Assembly: GCF_000377905.1 (NCBI RefSeq)
Contig: NZ_KB898879.1
Location: 1-64,000 of the forward strand
Length of the DNA: 64,000 nt
Direction of reading: 5' to 3'
Origin: Thioalkalivibrio sp. ALMg11
GTDB lineage: Bacteria > Pseudomonadota > Gammaproteobacteria > Ectothiorhodospirales > Ectothiorhodospiraceae
Positions 35,440 through 42,808 of the stretch are shown here, one piece after another. How positions within the stretch are numbered: the first letter of the stretch is position 1; every line of letters begins with the position of its first letter. Position numbers and translations under genes: made by a program. The notes under the pieces were generated by a model. It worked only from the letters and a program-made list of their open reading frames with translations. It was not told the DNA's origin and ran no database searches.

Positions 35440-36636
35440 ATGGCGGACATGATGCACCGCCATCCGCTGGCGGTGATCGTGGTGGCCCAGCTGTTCGGCA
35501 CGTCGCTGTGGTTTTCGGTCAACGGGGTCGGGCTGTCGCTGCAGCAGGCGTTGGGCTGGTCGCCTGTGGAGATCGGCTGGCTGACGATGGCCACCCAGCT
35601 TGGCTTTATCACCGGGACCCTGGTGGTGGCCGCCACTGGGCTGGCCGACCATTTTCGCGCCAGTCGGGTATTCGCCATTTCCGCCCTGTTCGGGGCCGGG
35701 CTCAACGCCGCCTTCATACTGCTCGCCGGCGTCTGGGAGTTGGCCCTGCTGGCGCGCTTTCTGGTCGGGCTGGCGCTGGCCGGAGTTTATCCGCTGGGCA
35801 TGAAACTGGTGATCGGCTGGACCCCGCAATACAAGGGCTGGGCGCTGTCGTGGCTGCTCGGCATGCTGACCCTGGGGACCGCGCTCCCGCATCTGCTGCG
35901 CGGCGCCACGCTGGATTTCCCATGGGCCGTTCCGGTGGTGCTGGCGTCGGGCCTGGCGTTGCTGGCCGCGCTGATGATCCTGCGTCTGGGCGACGGTCCC
36001 CACCTGCCGCCACCCGGACGGACACCGGGACTGGGGAAGGGTTTTCGCGCCCTGGGTCGGCGGGACTTCCGGGCCGTGGCCGGGGGCTATTTCGGCCACT
36101 GCTGGGAGCTGTACGCCTTCTGGACGCTGGTGCCCTTGCTGGTGGCGCGCGAGCTGTCGCGGATGGAAGCGGATGCGGCCCTGATCCCCTGGCTGGCCTT
36201 CGGCGTGATCGCGCTGGGACTGGCGGGCTGTGTCTGGGGCGGTCGCCTGAGTCGGGGCCTGGGCAGCCTGCGTGTGGCACGCGTGGCACTGGCAACCTCG
36301 GGCCTGGCCTGCCTGCTGTACCCGCTGCTCGCAGGGCAGTCGCCCTGGTTGCTGTTCGGCCTCCTGACGCTGTGGGGGCTCACGGTGATCGCGGACTCGC
36401 CACAGTTCTCCGCGCTGGCCGCGGACAGTGCGCCGGAGGATGCGGTGGGTTCCGCGCTGAGTGTGATGAATGCGATCGGCTTTGCGCTGACCCTGCCGGG
36501 TATCTGGCTGACCGGCTGGTTGTGGGCGGATGGCGGGGTATGGGTCCTGTGGCTGCTGCTGCCCGGCCCGTTGCTGGGGCTCTGGGCGCTGGCGCGCCTG
36601 TCGGCGCCGCGCCGCTTCAAGGGAGCCGCTGATTGA
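35440..36636 (+). CDS. Major facilitator superfamily transporter
   Basis: This 398-residue protein has about 12 hydrophobic segments. FGTSLWFSVNGVG begins helix 1, and the family loop ATGLADHFRASRVF follows helix 2. The second half has WGGRLSRGLGSLRV. The substrate is not evident. The ATG of MADMMHRHP is preceded by a GGAAGG-like site. An upstream GTG in frame is less likely. Its last codons lie on a fragment of the inverted-repeat element, which appears to supply its TGA stop. Confidence 0.85.
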   Translation: MADMMHRHPLAVIVVAQLFGTSLWFSVNGVGLSLQQALGWSPVEIGWLTMATQLGFITGTLVVAATGLADHFRASRVFAISALFGAGLNAAFILLAGVWELALLARFLVGLALAGVYPLGMKLVIGWTPQYKGWALSWLLGMLTLGTALPHLLRGATLDFPWAVPVVLASGLALLAALMILRLGDGPHLPPPGRTPGLGKGFRALGRRDFRAVAGGYFGHCWELYAFWTLVPLLVARELSRMEADAALIPWLAFGVIALGLAGCVWGGRLSRGLGSLRVARVALATSGLACLLYPLLAGQSPWLLFGLLTLWGLTVIADSPQFSALAADSAPEDAVGSALSVMNAIGFALTLPGIWLTGWLWADGGVWVLWLLLPGPLLGLWALARLSAPRRFKGAAD

Positions 36637-36660
36637 TTCGCACCTCCGCGTTGGCGCGGT
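36628..36660. repeat. Solo end of the inverted-repeat element at the MFS stop codon
   Basis: GCTGATTGATTCGCACCTCC and the following GCGTTGGCGC align closely with bases 23625-23655, the left end of the complete copy (GCTGATCCATTCGCGCCTCCGCGTTGGCGC), with about three differences. The TGA stop of the transporter is inside it. No second end is nearby. Confidence 0.55.
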
Positions 36661-36672
36661 AGTGCGGGACGC

Positions 36673-37380
36673 TCAGGCGTCCGGGGGTGTCGTCAGCAGG
36701 GTCTGTGCGCGCTGGAGCAGCTCGGCGGCGGCATCGGGCTGTTCGCGCAGCGCGCGGCTCCAGTGGGGGAACAGGTTTTGTTCCTCGCGGCCCTCGTGTT
36801 TGGCCAGGGCGCCGGAGATCAGCGCGAAGAACGGGGCCACGGCCCAGGCCTCGTCCACGCCTTCGCTGAATTCGTGTTCCAGCATCGCGGTCTGTTCCAG
36901 GATTTCGTCGTGTTCGCGCAGCATGATCGAGGTCGGGTCCTGACCGTTCGGGCTGCGCGGCAGGTCCAGCAAGGGAACGATCAGCTCGTTTTCCACCTCC
37001 ACGTGGCGGCGCAGGCCGTCGACATAGGCGTGGAAGTCCGGCGCCGCGCCTTCGAGATCGCCGGCGTTGACCTTGTGCAGGGCACTGGCGAACAGCCGGT
37101 CGATGCGCAGGTGATCGCGTTCCAGCAGGTCGACGAGGTCCACGGGGGCGACGTCCTCGCGGCGTTGTACCGAGAGCTTCCACAAGGGCGGGCCGTCTTC
37201 GAGCACCTGCCAGTGGATGGCGTGACGCAGCTGCAGGCTGACCGCGTCCATCAGCATCTTCGGTTCCTGATCCAGCCAGACCTCGAAGACCTGACCGCTG
37301 CGCAGTTCGCGCAGGGTGTAGTACGCGCGGGTGTGGGCATGCTCGGCCAGGCCGCGGAGGTCGAGTACGAAATCAGCCAC
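36673..37380 (-). CDS. DUF2249-hemerythrin fusion protein
   Basis: The 235-residue protein has an N-terminal DUF2249 domain (FVLDLRGLAEHAHTRAYYTL, LWKLSVQRR, residues about 1-85). A hemerythrin four-helix domain follows (about 90-215). Candidate diiron ligands are in LLERDHLRIDRLF, LRRHVEVENELIVPLL, LREHDEILEQT and LAKHEGREEQNLFPHW. Such proteins are associated with nitric oxide or oxygen sensing and iron-centre repair. The GTG start overlaps the end of the upstream hemerythrin gene by eight bases, implying coupling. A longer GTG start at 37422 is possible. Confidence 0.85.
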   Translation of the reverse strand: MADFVLDLRGLAEHAHTRAYYTLRELRSGQVFEVWLDQEPKMLMDAVSLQLRHAIHWQVLEDGPPLWKLSVQRREDVAPVDLVDLLERDHLRIDRLFASALHKVNAGDLEGAAPDFHAYVDGLRRHVEVENELIVPLLDLPRSPNGQDPTSIMLREHDEILEQTAMLEHEFSEGVDEAWAVAPFFALISGALAKHEGREEQNLFPHWSRALREQPDAAAELLQRAQTLLTTPPDA

Positions 37381-37918
37381 GGTCTGCGCCCGTGATGCCC
37401 CGGCGTGCGGCCATGGCGGCACCGATGGCGCGGCGGTCTTCCGGGCTTAGCAGGTGCTCGGCAAAGGGGAGTACGGCGCGCTCTTCCAGATCGAGGTGGA
37501 TGCGGTATTGGTTTATCCACGCGTCGGCACCGTCGAGGTCCGCCGGCTCGCCCGCGGCGATGCGTTGCAGGGCCGGCTCCAGGCGATCCCAGCCGGCCTC
37601 GATCTCGTCATGCTCGGCGGTCAGGCGGTCCAGCCATTCGCACAGTTGCGGGTGACTCTCGGGGTGGCCGCAGTGCTGGCGCAGCACGGGGAACAGGTCC
37701 TGGTCCTCGTCCGCGTGGTGGTTGGGCGCTGCCTCGTGAAAGTAGTTCAGGACCCGTTGCGCGGCGCCTCGGGCCTCCTCGTCAGCGCCTTTGGCGGCCA
37801 AATGGGCGGGCAGGCGCTCGAGGATGTCCAGGGAGTTGAGGATTCGGCGATGGCAGGCCCGCAGCAACTCGATGGGCTGCTGGAATCCGGGAACACTTTC
37901 GTGGAGTTGCGCGTGCAT
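37373..37918 (-). CDS. Hemerythrin HHE-domain protein
   Basis: This 181-residue cytoplasmic hemerythrin-like protein has probable iron ligands in LLRACHRRILNSL, NHHADEDQDLFPVL, TAEHDEIEAGWD and YRIHLDLEERAVLPF. The four helices and spacing are those of the bacterial HHE family, which binds O2 or NO at a diiron site. The ATG of MHAQLHES has GAAGG about ten bases upstream. It is first in a two-gene unit with the DUF2249 fusion and divergent from the membrane/lipoyl/thioredoxin genes, with an FNR-type site between. Confidence 0.88.
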   Translation of the reverse strand: MHAQLHESVPGFQQPIELLRACHRRILNSLDILERLPAHLAAKGADEEARGAAQRVLNYFHEAAPNHHADEDQDLFPVLRQHCGHPESHPQLCEWLDRLTAEHDEIEAGWDRLEPALQRIAAGEPADLDGADAWINQYRIHLDLEERAVLPFAEHLLSPEDRRAIGAAMAARRGITGADRG

Positions 37919-37985
37919 CGGATATCGGACCTTCGCATGGTGGTCAAGAAGCAGGCGACTTTCGCCGAAGCGCTCGCGCCTCGTC

Positions 37986-37999
37986 TTGATCTCGATCAA
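37986..37999. promoter_or_regulatory. Perfect FNR/ANR/DNR-type binding site
   Basis: TTGATCTCGATCAA is an exact match to the palindromic consensus TTGAT-N4-ATCAA bound by Fnr/Anr/Dnr regulators. Its centre (37992.5) is about 41.5 bases from a start site near 38034, given a candidate -10 TATGCT at 38023-38028. This is the class II activator arrangement for the plus-strand genes from 38055. It could also act on the divergent hemerythrin genes. Confidence 0.8.
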
Positions 38000-38054
38000 T
38001 GTAAATCGAATATAGCTTAAAGTATGCTGTGCGAAACCTGCCCTGGAGCGTTTG

Positions 38055-38453
38055 ATGCACCCTCGGAACCGGATGTTCATCCTCGCGGCCCTCGCCTATG
38101 CCCTGCTGGGCGGGCTGCTCGGCATCCTCTGGCTGGCCCAACCCGGCCTGATCCCCGGCAATGTGCCGCGCATCCACGGCCACCTGATGCTGCTGGGGTT
38201 CGTGACCATGATGATCTATGGCGTGGGCCTGCATGTTCTGCCGCGCTTTTCCGGCCGTTCGCTGTTCTCCGAGCGCCTGGGGCATGTGCAGTTCCTGCTG
38301 GCCAATCTCGGGCTACTGGTGATGATCGCGGGCTGGCTGGTCTTTCATAACCCGACCGTCGCGGTCGGCGGGGCGATGGCCTGGGGGGCGATGATCCTGT
38401 TCGCGCTGAATATCGCACTCACCGTGCGTCACTACGGTCCGAAGGGGGCGTAA
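38055..38453 (+). CDS. Small haem-copper-oxidase-subunit-I-like membrane protein
   Basis: This 132-residue protein has four hydrophobic helices. The segment IHGHLMLLGFVTMMIYGVGL with HVLPRFSG after it looks like part of cytochrome oxidase/NO reductase subunit I (conserved His in helices). It is far too short for a catalytic subunit. It could hold haem or act as a small membrane partner. TGGAG lies seven bases before ATG. Its stop overlaps the next gene's start (TAATG), so the two are coupled. It is probably activated through the FNR-type site. Confidence 0.8.
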   Translation: MHPRNRMFILAALAYALLGGLLGILWLAQPGLIPGNVPRIHGHLMLLGFVTMMIYGVGLHVLPRFSGRSLFSERLGHVQFLLANLGLLVMIAGWLVFHNPTVAVGGAMAWGAMILFALNIALTVRHYGPKGA

Positions 38454-38905
38454 TGAGTCATACGGAATACAACGGCTGCGAGCTGCCGGACGACCTGTTC
38501 TACGACCTGGATTATGTCTGGGTCCGTCCGGAGGACGACGGCACCTTTACCCTTGGGATTACCGATCCCGCCCAGACCATGGCGGGCCGGGTGCAGTACT
38601 TCCGCTTTCGCAAGCCGGGTTCGCACCGCGCCGCGGGCAAGCCGGTGGCGCGGCTGGAGTCCGGCAAGTGGGCGGGGGGCATCCCTACGCCATTCGACGG
38701 CACCATCGAGCGCATCAATCCGGCCGTGGAGGCCGATCCGGGGCTGGTGAACGTGGCCCCCTATACCGATGCCTGGGTCGTGGTCATGCGCCCGGACGAT
38801 CCGGAAAAGGCGCTCGAGCGGCTACATACCGGGGCCGAGGCGATTGCGGGTCTGAAGCAATGGGTCGATCGCTACGAGATCCACTGCATGCGCTGCGCGG
38901 ACTGA
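38453..38905 (+). CDS. GcvH-like lipoyl carrier protein (LbpA-like)
   Basis: This 150-residue protein has the fold and order of glycine cleavage H protein, with the lipoyl lysine at Lys72 in ARLESGKWAGGIPTP. The ESGKW wording and the following VNVAPYTDAWVVVM resemble the lipoate-binding LbpA proteins of the sHdr sulfur-oxidation pathway more than true GcvH (from memory, not a search). It ends in a CxxC pair (EIHCMRCAD), which is unusual. No glycine cleavage genes are near. It is coupled to the membrane protein gene upstream and 10 bases from the thioredoxin fusion. Confidence 0.8.
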   Translation: MSHTEYNGCELPDDLFYDLDYVWVRPEDDGTFTLGITDPAQTMAGRVQYFRFRKPGSHRAAGKPVARLESGKWAGGIPTPFDGTIERINPAVEADPGLVNVAPYTDAWVVVMRPDDPEKALERLHTGAEAIAGLKQWVDRYEIHCMRCAD

Positions 38906-38915
38906 GGGCGGGATC

Positions 38916-39584
38916 ATGAAGGTAGAACTGCTGGTATCCGAGTGGTGCGCCTCCTGCCACGATGCCGAGCGCATCTGGCGCGAGGTGTCGGAGAATAAAC
39001 AGATCGACTTCGCGGTGGTGGACATGGGCCAGCCGGAGGGGCGCGAACTGGCGACCCGGCTGCGCATCCGGTCGATCCCCGCCGTGGTGGTCGATGGCGA
39101 GCTCAAGCACATCGGGCTGCTGGATCGGACGGCCGCGACCGAGTTGGTGGGGGCGGCCCCGGAGCGCACACAGAAGGCTGCTCGGCACGTCGGGCTGGGG
39201 CTGTCGGCCTCCAGCCGGGCCTCGGTGCTGGGCGCGATGATCTGGCTGCTGATTGCGGGTGCCGCGTTGCCACTGGGCGGGTTCTTCCTCGAGGGTGCGG
39301 CGCGTCCGGCCGCGCTGCATGGCTTTACCCTGGGTTTTCTTCTGTTGCTGATCATGGGGCTTGGCGAGCATATGCTGCCGCGCTTTACCGGACACCCGAT
39401 CGCTGGTGGCTGGCTGTGGGCCTGGACTCCGCAGGGCCTCGTGCATCTGGCCGTGCTGGGCATGGGGCTTGGCTGGATCCTGGGCGTTGCGATGTTGACG
39501 GCGGTGGGCGCGGTGGCGGCGCTGGCCGGGCTGGCCCTGTTCACCCTTCGGGTCGTCCCGCTGCTGGTACGGCCGTCGGTGTGA
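38916..39584 (+). CDS. Thioredoxin-domain membrane fusion protein
   Basis: The first 85 residues form a thioredoxin/glutaredoxin-like domain with active site WCASC (Cys11, Cys14) and a cis-Pro in RSIPAVVVDG. Residues about 94-220 are four hydrophobic helices. They include LHGFTLGFLLLLIMGLGE and HMLPRFTGHP, which mirror the His/LPRF pattern of the small membrane protein at 38055. The redox domain is at the cytoplasmic side if there is no signal, which is what is seen. This fusion could pass electrons between thiols and a membrane haem or quinone. I know no described homologue. Confidence 0.78.
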   Translation: MKVELLVSEWCASCHDAERIWREVSENKQIDFAVVDMGQPEGRELATRLRIRSIPAVVVDGELKHIGLLDRTAATELVGAAPERTQKAARHVGLGLSASSRASVLGAMIWLLIAGAALPLGGFFLEGAARPAALHGFTLGFLLLLIMGLGEHMLPRFTGHPIAGGWLWAWTPQGLVHLAVLGMGLGWILGVAMLTAVGAVAALAGLALFTLRVVPLLVRPSV

Positions 39585-39633
39585 GCTGCAGGCACGATAG
39601 AATTGCGTCTCGCGCAGCCAACGGAGTCCTCCT

Positions 39634-39981
39634 GTGAGTCTTTTCGAGAAGCGTATTAGCGAGCTGGAACAAAGCCTGCCGCATCTGGAACCAGGGGCAG
39701 TGACGCGCTGGCTCGAGGAAGGGGAACCGTTTCTGCTGGTGGATGTGCGTCAGCCCGAGGAGGCGGCCGCGGGGACTATCGAGGGTGCGATCAACATCCC
39801 GCGGCCCAAGCTGGAGGCCGGTATCGAGTCTCATATGGCGGATGCGGACCAGCCCGTCGTGGTGTTCTGTGGCGGGCGTGGCCGGTCCCAGCTCGTGGCC
39901 GACAGCTTGCGCACGATGGGTATCAATGCGTATGTGCTGCGTGGGGGCTACGCGGCGTGGCGGGAGGCCGAATCCCGGTAA
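39634..39981 (+). CDS. Rhodanese-domain protein
   Basis: This 115-residue single rhodanese domain has the active-site Cys in VVVFCGGRGRSQLVAD and FLLVDVRQPEEAAAGTIEGA. It has VLRGGYAAWREAE at the end. It probably carries a sulfane sulfur on the cysteine. The GTG start follows GGAG at six bases. The gene lies 49 bases after the thioredoxin fusion and may be last in the same operon. Confidence 0.88.
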   Translation: MSLFEKRISELEQSLPHLEPGAVTRWLEEGEPFLLVDVRQPEEAAAGTIEGAINIPRPKLEAGIESHMADADQPVVVFCGGRGRSQLVADSLRTMGINAYVLRGGYAAWREAESR

Positions 39982-40151
39982 GATCCTGATCGGAGCCCGG
40001 CAGACGATTCGATTGCCGTGACCAATCCCTATAGCTTTTTGGTCGGTGCTTGGCTAGTCTCGAGATTCGTTTCCCGGTTTCCGGAAAATCCCTGAATATT
40101 CTTGCCTGGCGCGTCTCCCCGGAGGCGCGTTCTGCATTCTGGAGTAAGAAA

Positions 40152-40562
40152 GTGAACAAGCCGAAGATCATCGTCTCCGCCACGGACATGGAGCGCCTGG
40201 ACAAGCTGCTGGAATCGCTTCCGGATGGCAGTTTTCCCGGCAAGGCCGATCTCGAGTCCGAACTGGATCGCGCGGATGTCGTGAATTCGCACGATGTCCC
40301 GGGTTCGGTGGTGACGATGAACTCGAAGGTCCGGTTCCGGGTGATCGAGTCCGGCGACGAGTTCTCGATGACACTGGTGTACCCGCGTGATGTGGACGAG
40401 AGTGGTGGCACGCTGTCGATCCTGGCGCCGGTGGGCAGTGCGTTGCTGGGCCTGTCCGAGGGCGAGGAGATTGAATGGCCGCGCCCGGGCGGGGGGCAGA
40501 TGCACGTGCGGATCGTGGAGGTCGAGTACCAGCCGGAGCGTGCGGGCGAGTACCACCGCTGA
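40152..40562 (+). CDS. rnk: Regulator of nucleoside diphosphate kinase (GreA/GreB C-terminal domain)
   Basis: This 136-residue protein matches Rnk: a short coiled start (IIVSATDMERLDKLLESL), then the Gre-like FKBP-fold domain with VVTMNSKVRFRV, TLVYPRDVDESGGTLSILAP and GSALLGLSEGEEIEWPRPGG. It binds RNA polymerase in E. coli. The GTG start fits the family N-terminus. The alternative upstream starts read through the rhodanese intergenic region. It is convergent with imuB. Confidence 0.9.
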   Translation: MNKPKIIVSATDMERLDKLLESLPDGSFPGKADLESELDRADVVNSHDVPGSVVTMNSKVRFRVIESGDEFSMTLVYPRDVDESGGTLSILAPVGSALLGLSEGEEIEWPRPGGGQMHVRIVEVEYQPERAGEYHR

Positions 40563-40577
40563 CACGGCGGCCCCCCC

Positions 40578-42170
40578 TCAGCCCCAGTAGCCCTGGCGAT
40601 ACCACTGGCCGCTGCGCAGGCAGCGGTACAGCCAGAGTCGGCGGCCCTGCCGGTCGCGGGTCCGGGCGTAGTCGCGGCGCGCATCCTGGCCTTGGTCCCA
40701 CCAGCCGTCTTCCAGCCGCCCCAGCCATTGGGGCTGGTCGGGGGGCGCGGCGGGTTCGGGGCCCTGTAGCCAGAGGGCGGTTCCGCAGGCCCGCTGACCC
40801 GGGGTTGGAGCGGCAGGGTCCGGGGTGGCGGCGAGATCGTGCCGCGGCCTCTGGGCATCCTCCGGCCTCGGTGTGCGGTGATTGACCAGACGGGCGACGG
40901 CCTGCTCGCCCAGCCGGGCGCGCAGGCGGGCCAGCACCGCGGGTAGCTGATCCGCCGGTGGTGTACTCGCCGGATCCTCGGCGAGCAGGCTGTTGCCCCG
41001 GGCCGGCGGGTCCAGCAGGCGGGGTGCCTGCAGGCGCAGGCCGATGACCGCGGCCGGCAGGGTCTCGCGATCCAGACGGGTCTGCCACAGGGGCAGCCAC
41101 TCGCCGGCGCGGATGCCCGGCTGTCCGCGTTCCAGCGAGAGGCGGGTGCGCCCCTCGCGGTGGGCCAGTTCCAGTGTCATCCCCTGCAGGCTGCGGTTCA
41201 GGCCGCGCAGCTGCGCCTCGGCCTGGCGCAGCAGGCGTTTTAGCGGGAAGGCCAGGGCCGCCGTGGCGTGGATCTCGTGCTCCAGTCGCAGGGACAGGTC
41301 CAGCACCGGGGGTGGCGCAAAGCGGGGCAGGGTCTCCGCGCGCCGCGCCAGCAGTCGGTCCAGCAGGTCCAGCAACTCCGGTCCGTGGCGTCGGGCCAGC
41401 TCGGGGCGCGACAGGCGCAGAAGATCGCCCAGCTGGCGCAGGCCCACGGCGCGCAGACCCTCGCGGGTCGCGGCGGCCAGCGGCAGGGCCTCCAGCGGCA
41501 CCGGAGACAGGATGCGGCGCAGGGCCTCGGGGTCTTCCGCGATCGCGGGGTTGCGCAGGCGGGCCAGAAGGCGGGCGGCGGCGGGGCTGCGGGCCAGTCC
41601 GATACGGGGATGGAAGCCCAGTTCGGTCAGGGTGTCCCGCGCCTGGTCGCGCAGGGTCTCGAGGCCGCCGAACAGGCGGCGGCTGCGCCCGACCTCGACC
41701 AGGATGCGTTGTGCCTCCGGCTCCGGGTGTACGTGGTCGGAAAACTGTAGCAGTACGCCGGCCAGCATCTTCAGCTGGGCCCGCAGGGCGTCCGGGTCAT
41801 GCTCGACCAGTTCCGGGGTATCCAGCACCGCCAGCGCATCCCCCAGCGCCATGCCGGGGCGGGCACCCGCCTGACGCGCGGCGCGGTTGGCGGCGTGCAC
41901 CCGGGGGGCGGGACTGGACTCTACCACCAGCAGGGGGCGCTGCAGCCGCGCGGGATCCGGCTCCGCCCGGGCCAGGGCCTCCAGCGCGAGGTGTGGCAGG
42001 TCGATCGCCATCCAGTGTTCCTGCCGCGGCCGGGCGTCGCGGGTGGCGGTGTGCGTCTCCGGTGGCCGGGGTGCGGTCGCGGGCGTGGCTGCGGCCGGAA
42101 GCAGGCTCAGTTGCTGTCGGGCCGGTTCCGGGGGTATGGCCGCACGCGAGGGACGGGCAGGCTGGCCCAT
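40578..42170 (-). CDS. imuB: ImuB, inactive Y-family polymerase-like mutagenesis protein
   Basis: The 530-residue protein resembles Y-family polymerases but lacks their acidic active site (WMAIDLPHLALEALA replaces the usual Asp motif). This is the hallmark of ImuB, a bridge for the mutasome with the sliding clamp. LVEVGRSRRLFGGLETLRDQ, then ARPEL and the C-terminal GWWDQGQDARRDYARTRDRQ are typical. An unusual 50-residue Pro/Ala-rich N-terminus contains QLSLL (about residues 20-24), like a clamp-binding pentapeptide. It starts one base after the imuA stop. The partner polymerase dnaE2 is not nearby. Confidence 0.9.
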   Translation of the reverse strand: MGQPARPSRAAIPPEPARQQLSLLPAAATPATAPRPPETHTATRDARPRQEHWMAIDLPHLALEALARAEPDPARLQRPLLVVESSPAPRVHAANRAARQAGARPGMALGDALAVLDTPELVEHDPDALRAQLKMLAGVLLQFSDHVHPEPEAQRILVEVGRSRRLFGGLETLRDQARDTLTELGFHPRIGLARSPAAARLLARLRNPAIAEDPEALRRILSPVPLEALPLAAATREGLRAVGLRQLGDLLRLSRPELARRHGPELLDLLDRLLARRAETLPRFAPPPVLDLSLRLEHEIHATAALAFPLKRLLRQAEAQLRGLNRSLQGMTLELAHREGRTRLSLERGQPGIRAGEWLPLWQTRLDRETLPAAVIGLRLQAPRLLDPPARGNSLLAEDPASTPPADQLPAVLARLRARLGEQAVARLVNHRTPRPEDAQRPRHDLAATPDPAAPTPGQRACGTALWLQGPEPAAPPDQPQWLGRLEDGWWDQGQDARRDYARTRDRQGRRLWLYRCLRSGQWYRQGYWG

Positions 42171-42171
42171 C

Positions 42172-42804
42172 TCAGGCCTCCGGCGGTTCGGGAACCTGCA
42201 GGGGGTGGCCGGAGCGGGCCCAGTGGCCCGCCCCCTTCAGGCAGTGCAGTTCCAGGCCGGAGTCTGCGGGCTGCCAGCGCAGGCGCTGGTGGGCCGGCGA
42301 GGGCTGTGCCGCGGCGTTTGGTGGCCGGTACAGGATCGCGCAGGCCCGGCTCTCGCTGGCGGCCAGACGCAGCCGGCGCAGCAGAGCCGTCTCCACGGGG
42401 CCGCTCAGCCAGGCGAGCAGGACGCCAAAGGCGGGGTCACGCAGGCACTGCTCGCCGGCCCACAGGGTGTCGCGATCGTGCTCGGTATGGATCAGCAGGA
42501 CCCGCTCCGGCGGGATGCCGAGTGTCTGCCAGCCGGGCAGCCAGGGCGTGGCCGGCGGTGCGATCAGCGCGATCCAGTAGCCGTCGCGGCCGCAGGCGGC
42601 GAGCATGGGGACCAGCAGCCGGGTCTCGCCGCAGCCGAACGGGGCGCCCAGCAGTTCGATCAACTGGCCGCGGGGCCAGCCGCCGCCCAGGGCCCGGTCC
42701 AGCTCGGCATGGCCGCTGGGCCAGACCGGGGCATTCGGGGCCGGAGCCGCACTGCGGCCGCGCCAAAGCGCCGGGTGGTCGAGCAGGGTATCCAGCGCGC
42801 TCAT
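42172..42804 (-). CDS. imuA: ImuA, RecA-like SOS mutagenesis protein
   Basis: The 210-residue protein starts MSALDTLLDHPALWRGR, the usual ImuA opening. It has a RecA-like ALGGGWPRGQLIELLGAPFGCGETRL stretch of Walker-A type lacking the classic GKT, LLIHTEHDRDTLWAGEQCL and a C-terminal WQPADSGLELHCL. It acts with ImuB and DnaE2 in error-prone repair. Only four bases separate its ATG from the repeat element at 42809-43124, leaving no visible ribosome site or SOS box directly upstream. It is likely translated from a lexA-started message. Confidence 0.9.
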   Translation of the reverse strand: MSALDTLLDHPALWRGRSAAPAPNAPVWPSGHAELDRALGGGWPRGQLIELLGAPFGCGETRLLVPMLAACGRDGYWIALIAPPATPWLPGWQTLGIPPERVLLIHTEHDRDTLWAGEQCLRDPAFGVLLAWLSGPVETALLRRLRLAASESRACAILYRPPNAAAQPSPAHQRLRWQPADSGLELHCLKGAGHWARSGHPLQVPEPPEA

Positions 42805-42808
42805 GGCT

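Noticed and set aside
36673-39981. Reading the 38055-39584 genes as a true terminal oxidase or NO reductase
   Set aside because: The membrane proteins are only 132 and 222 residues, lack the full set of haem and copper ligands and have no cytochrome c partner.
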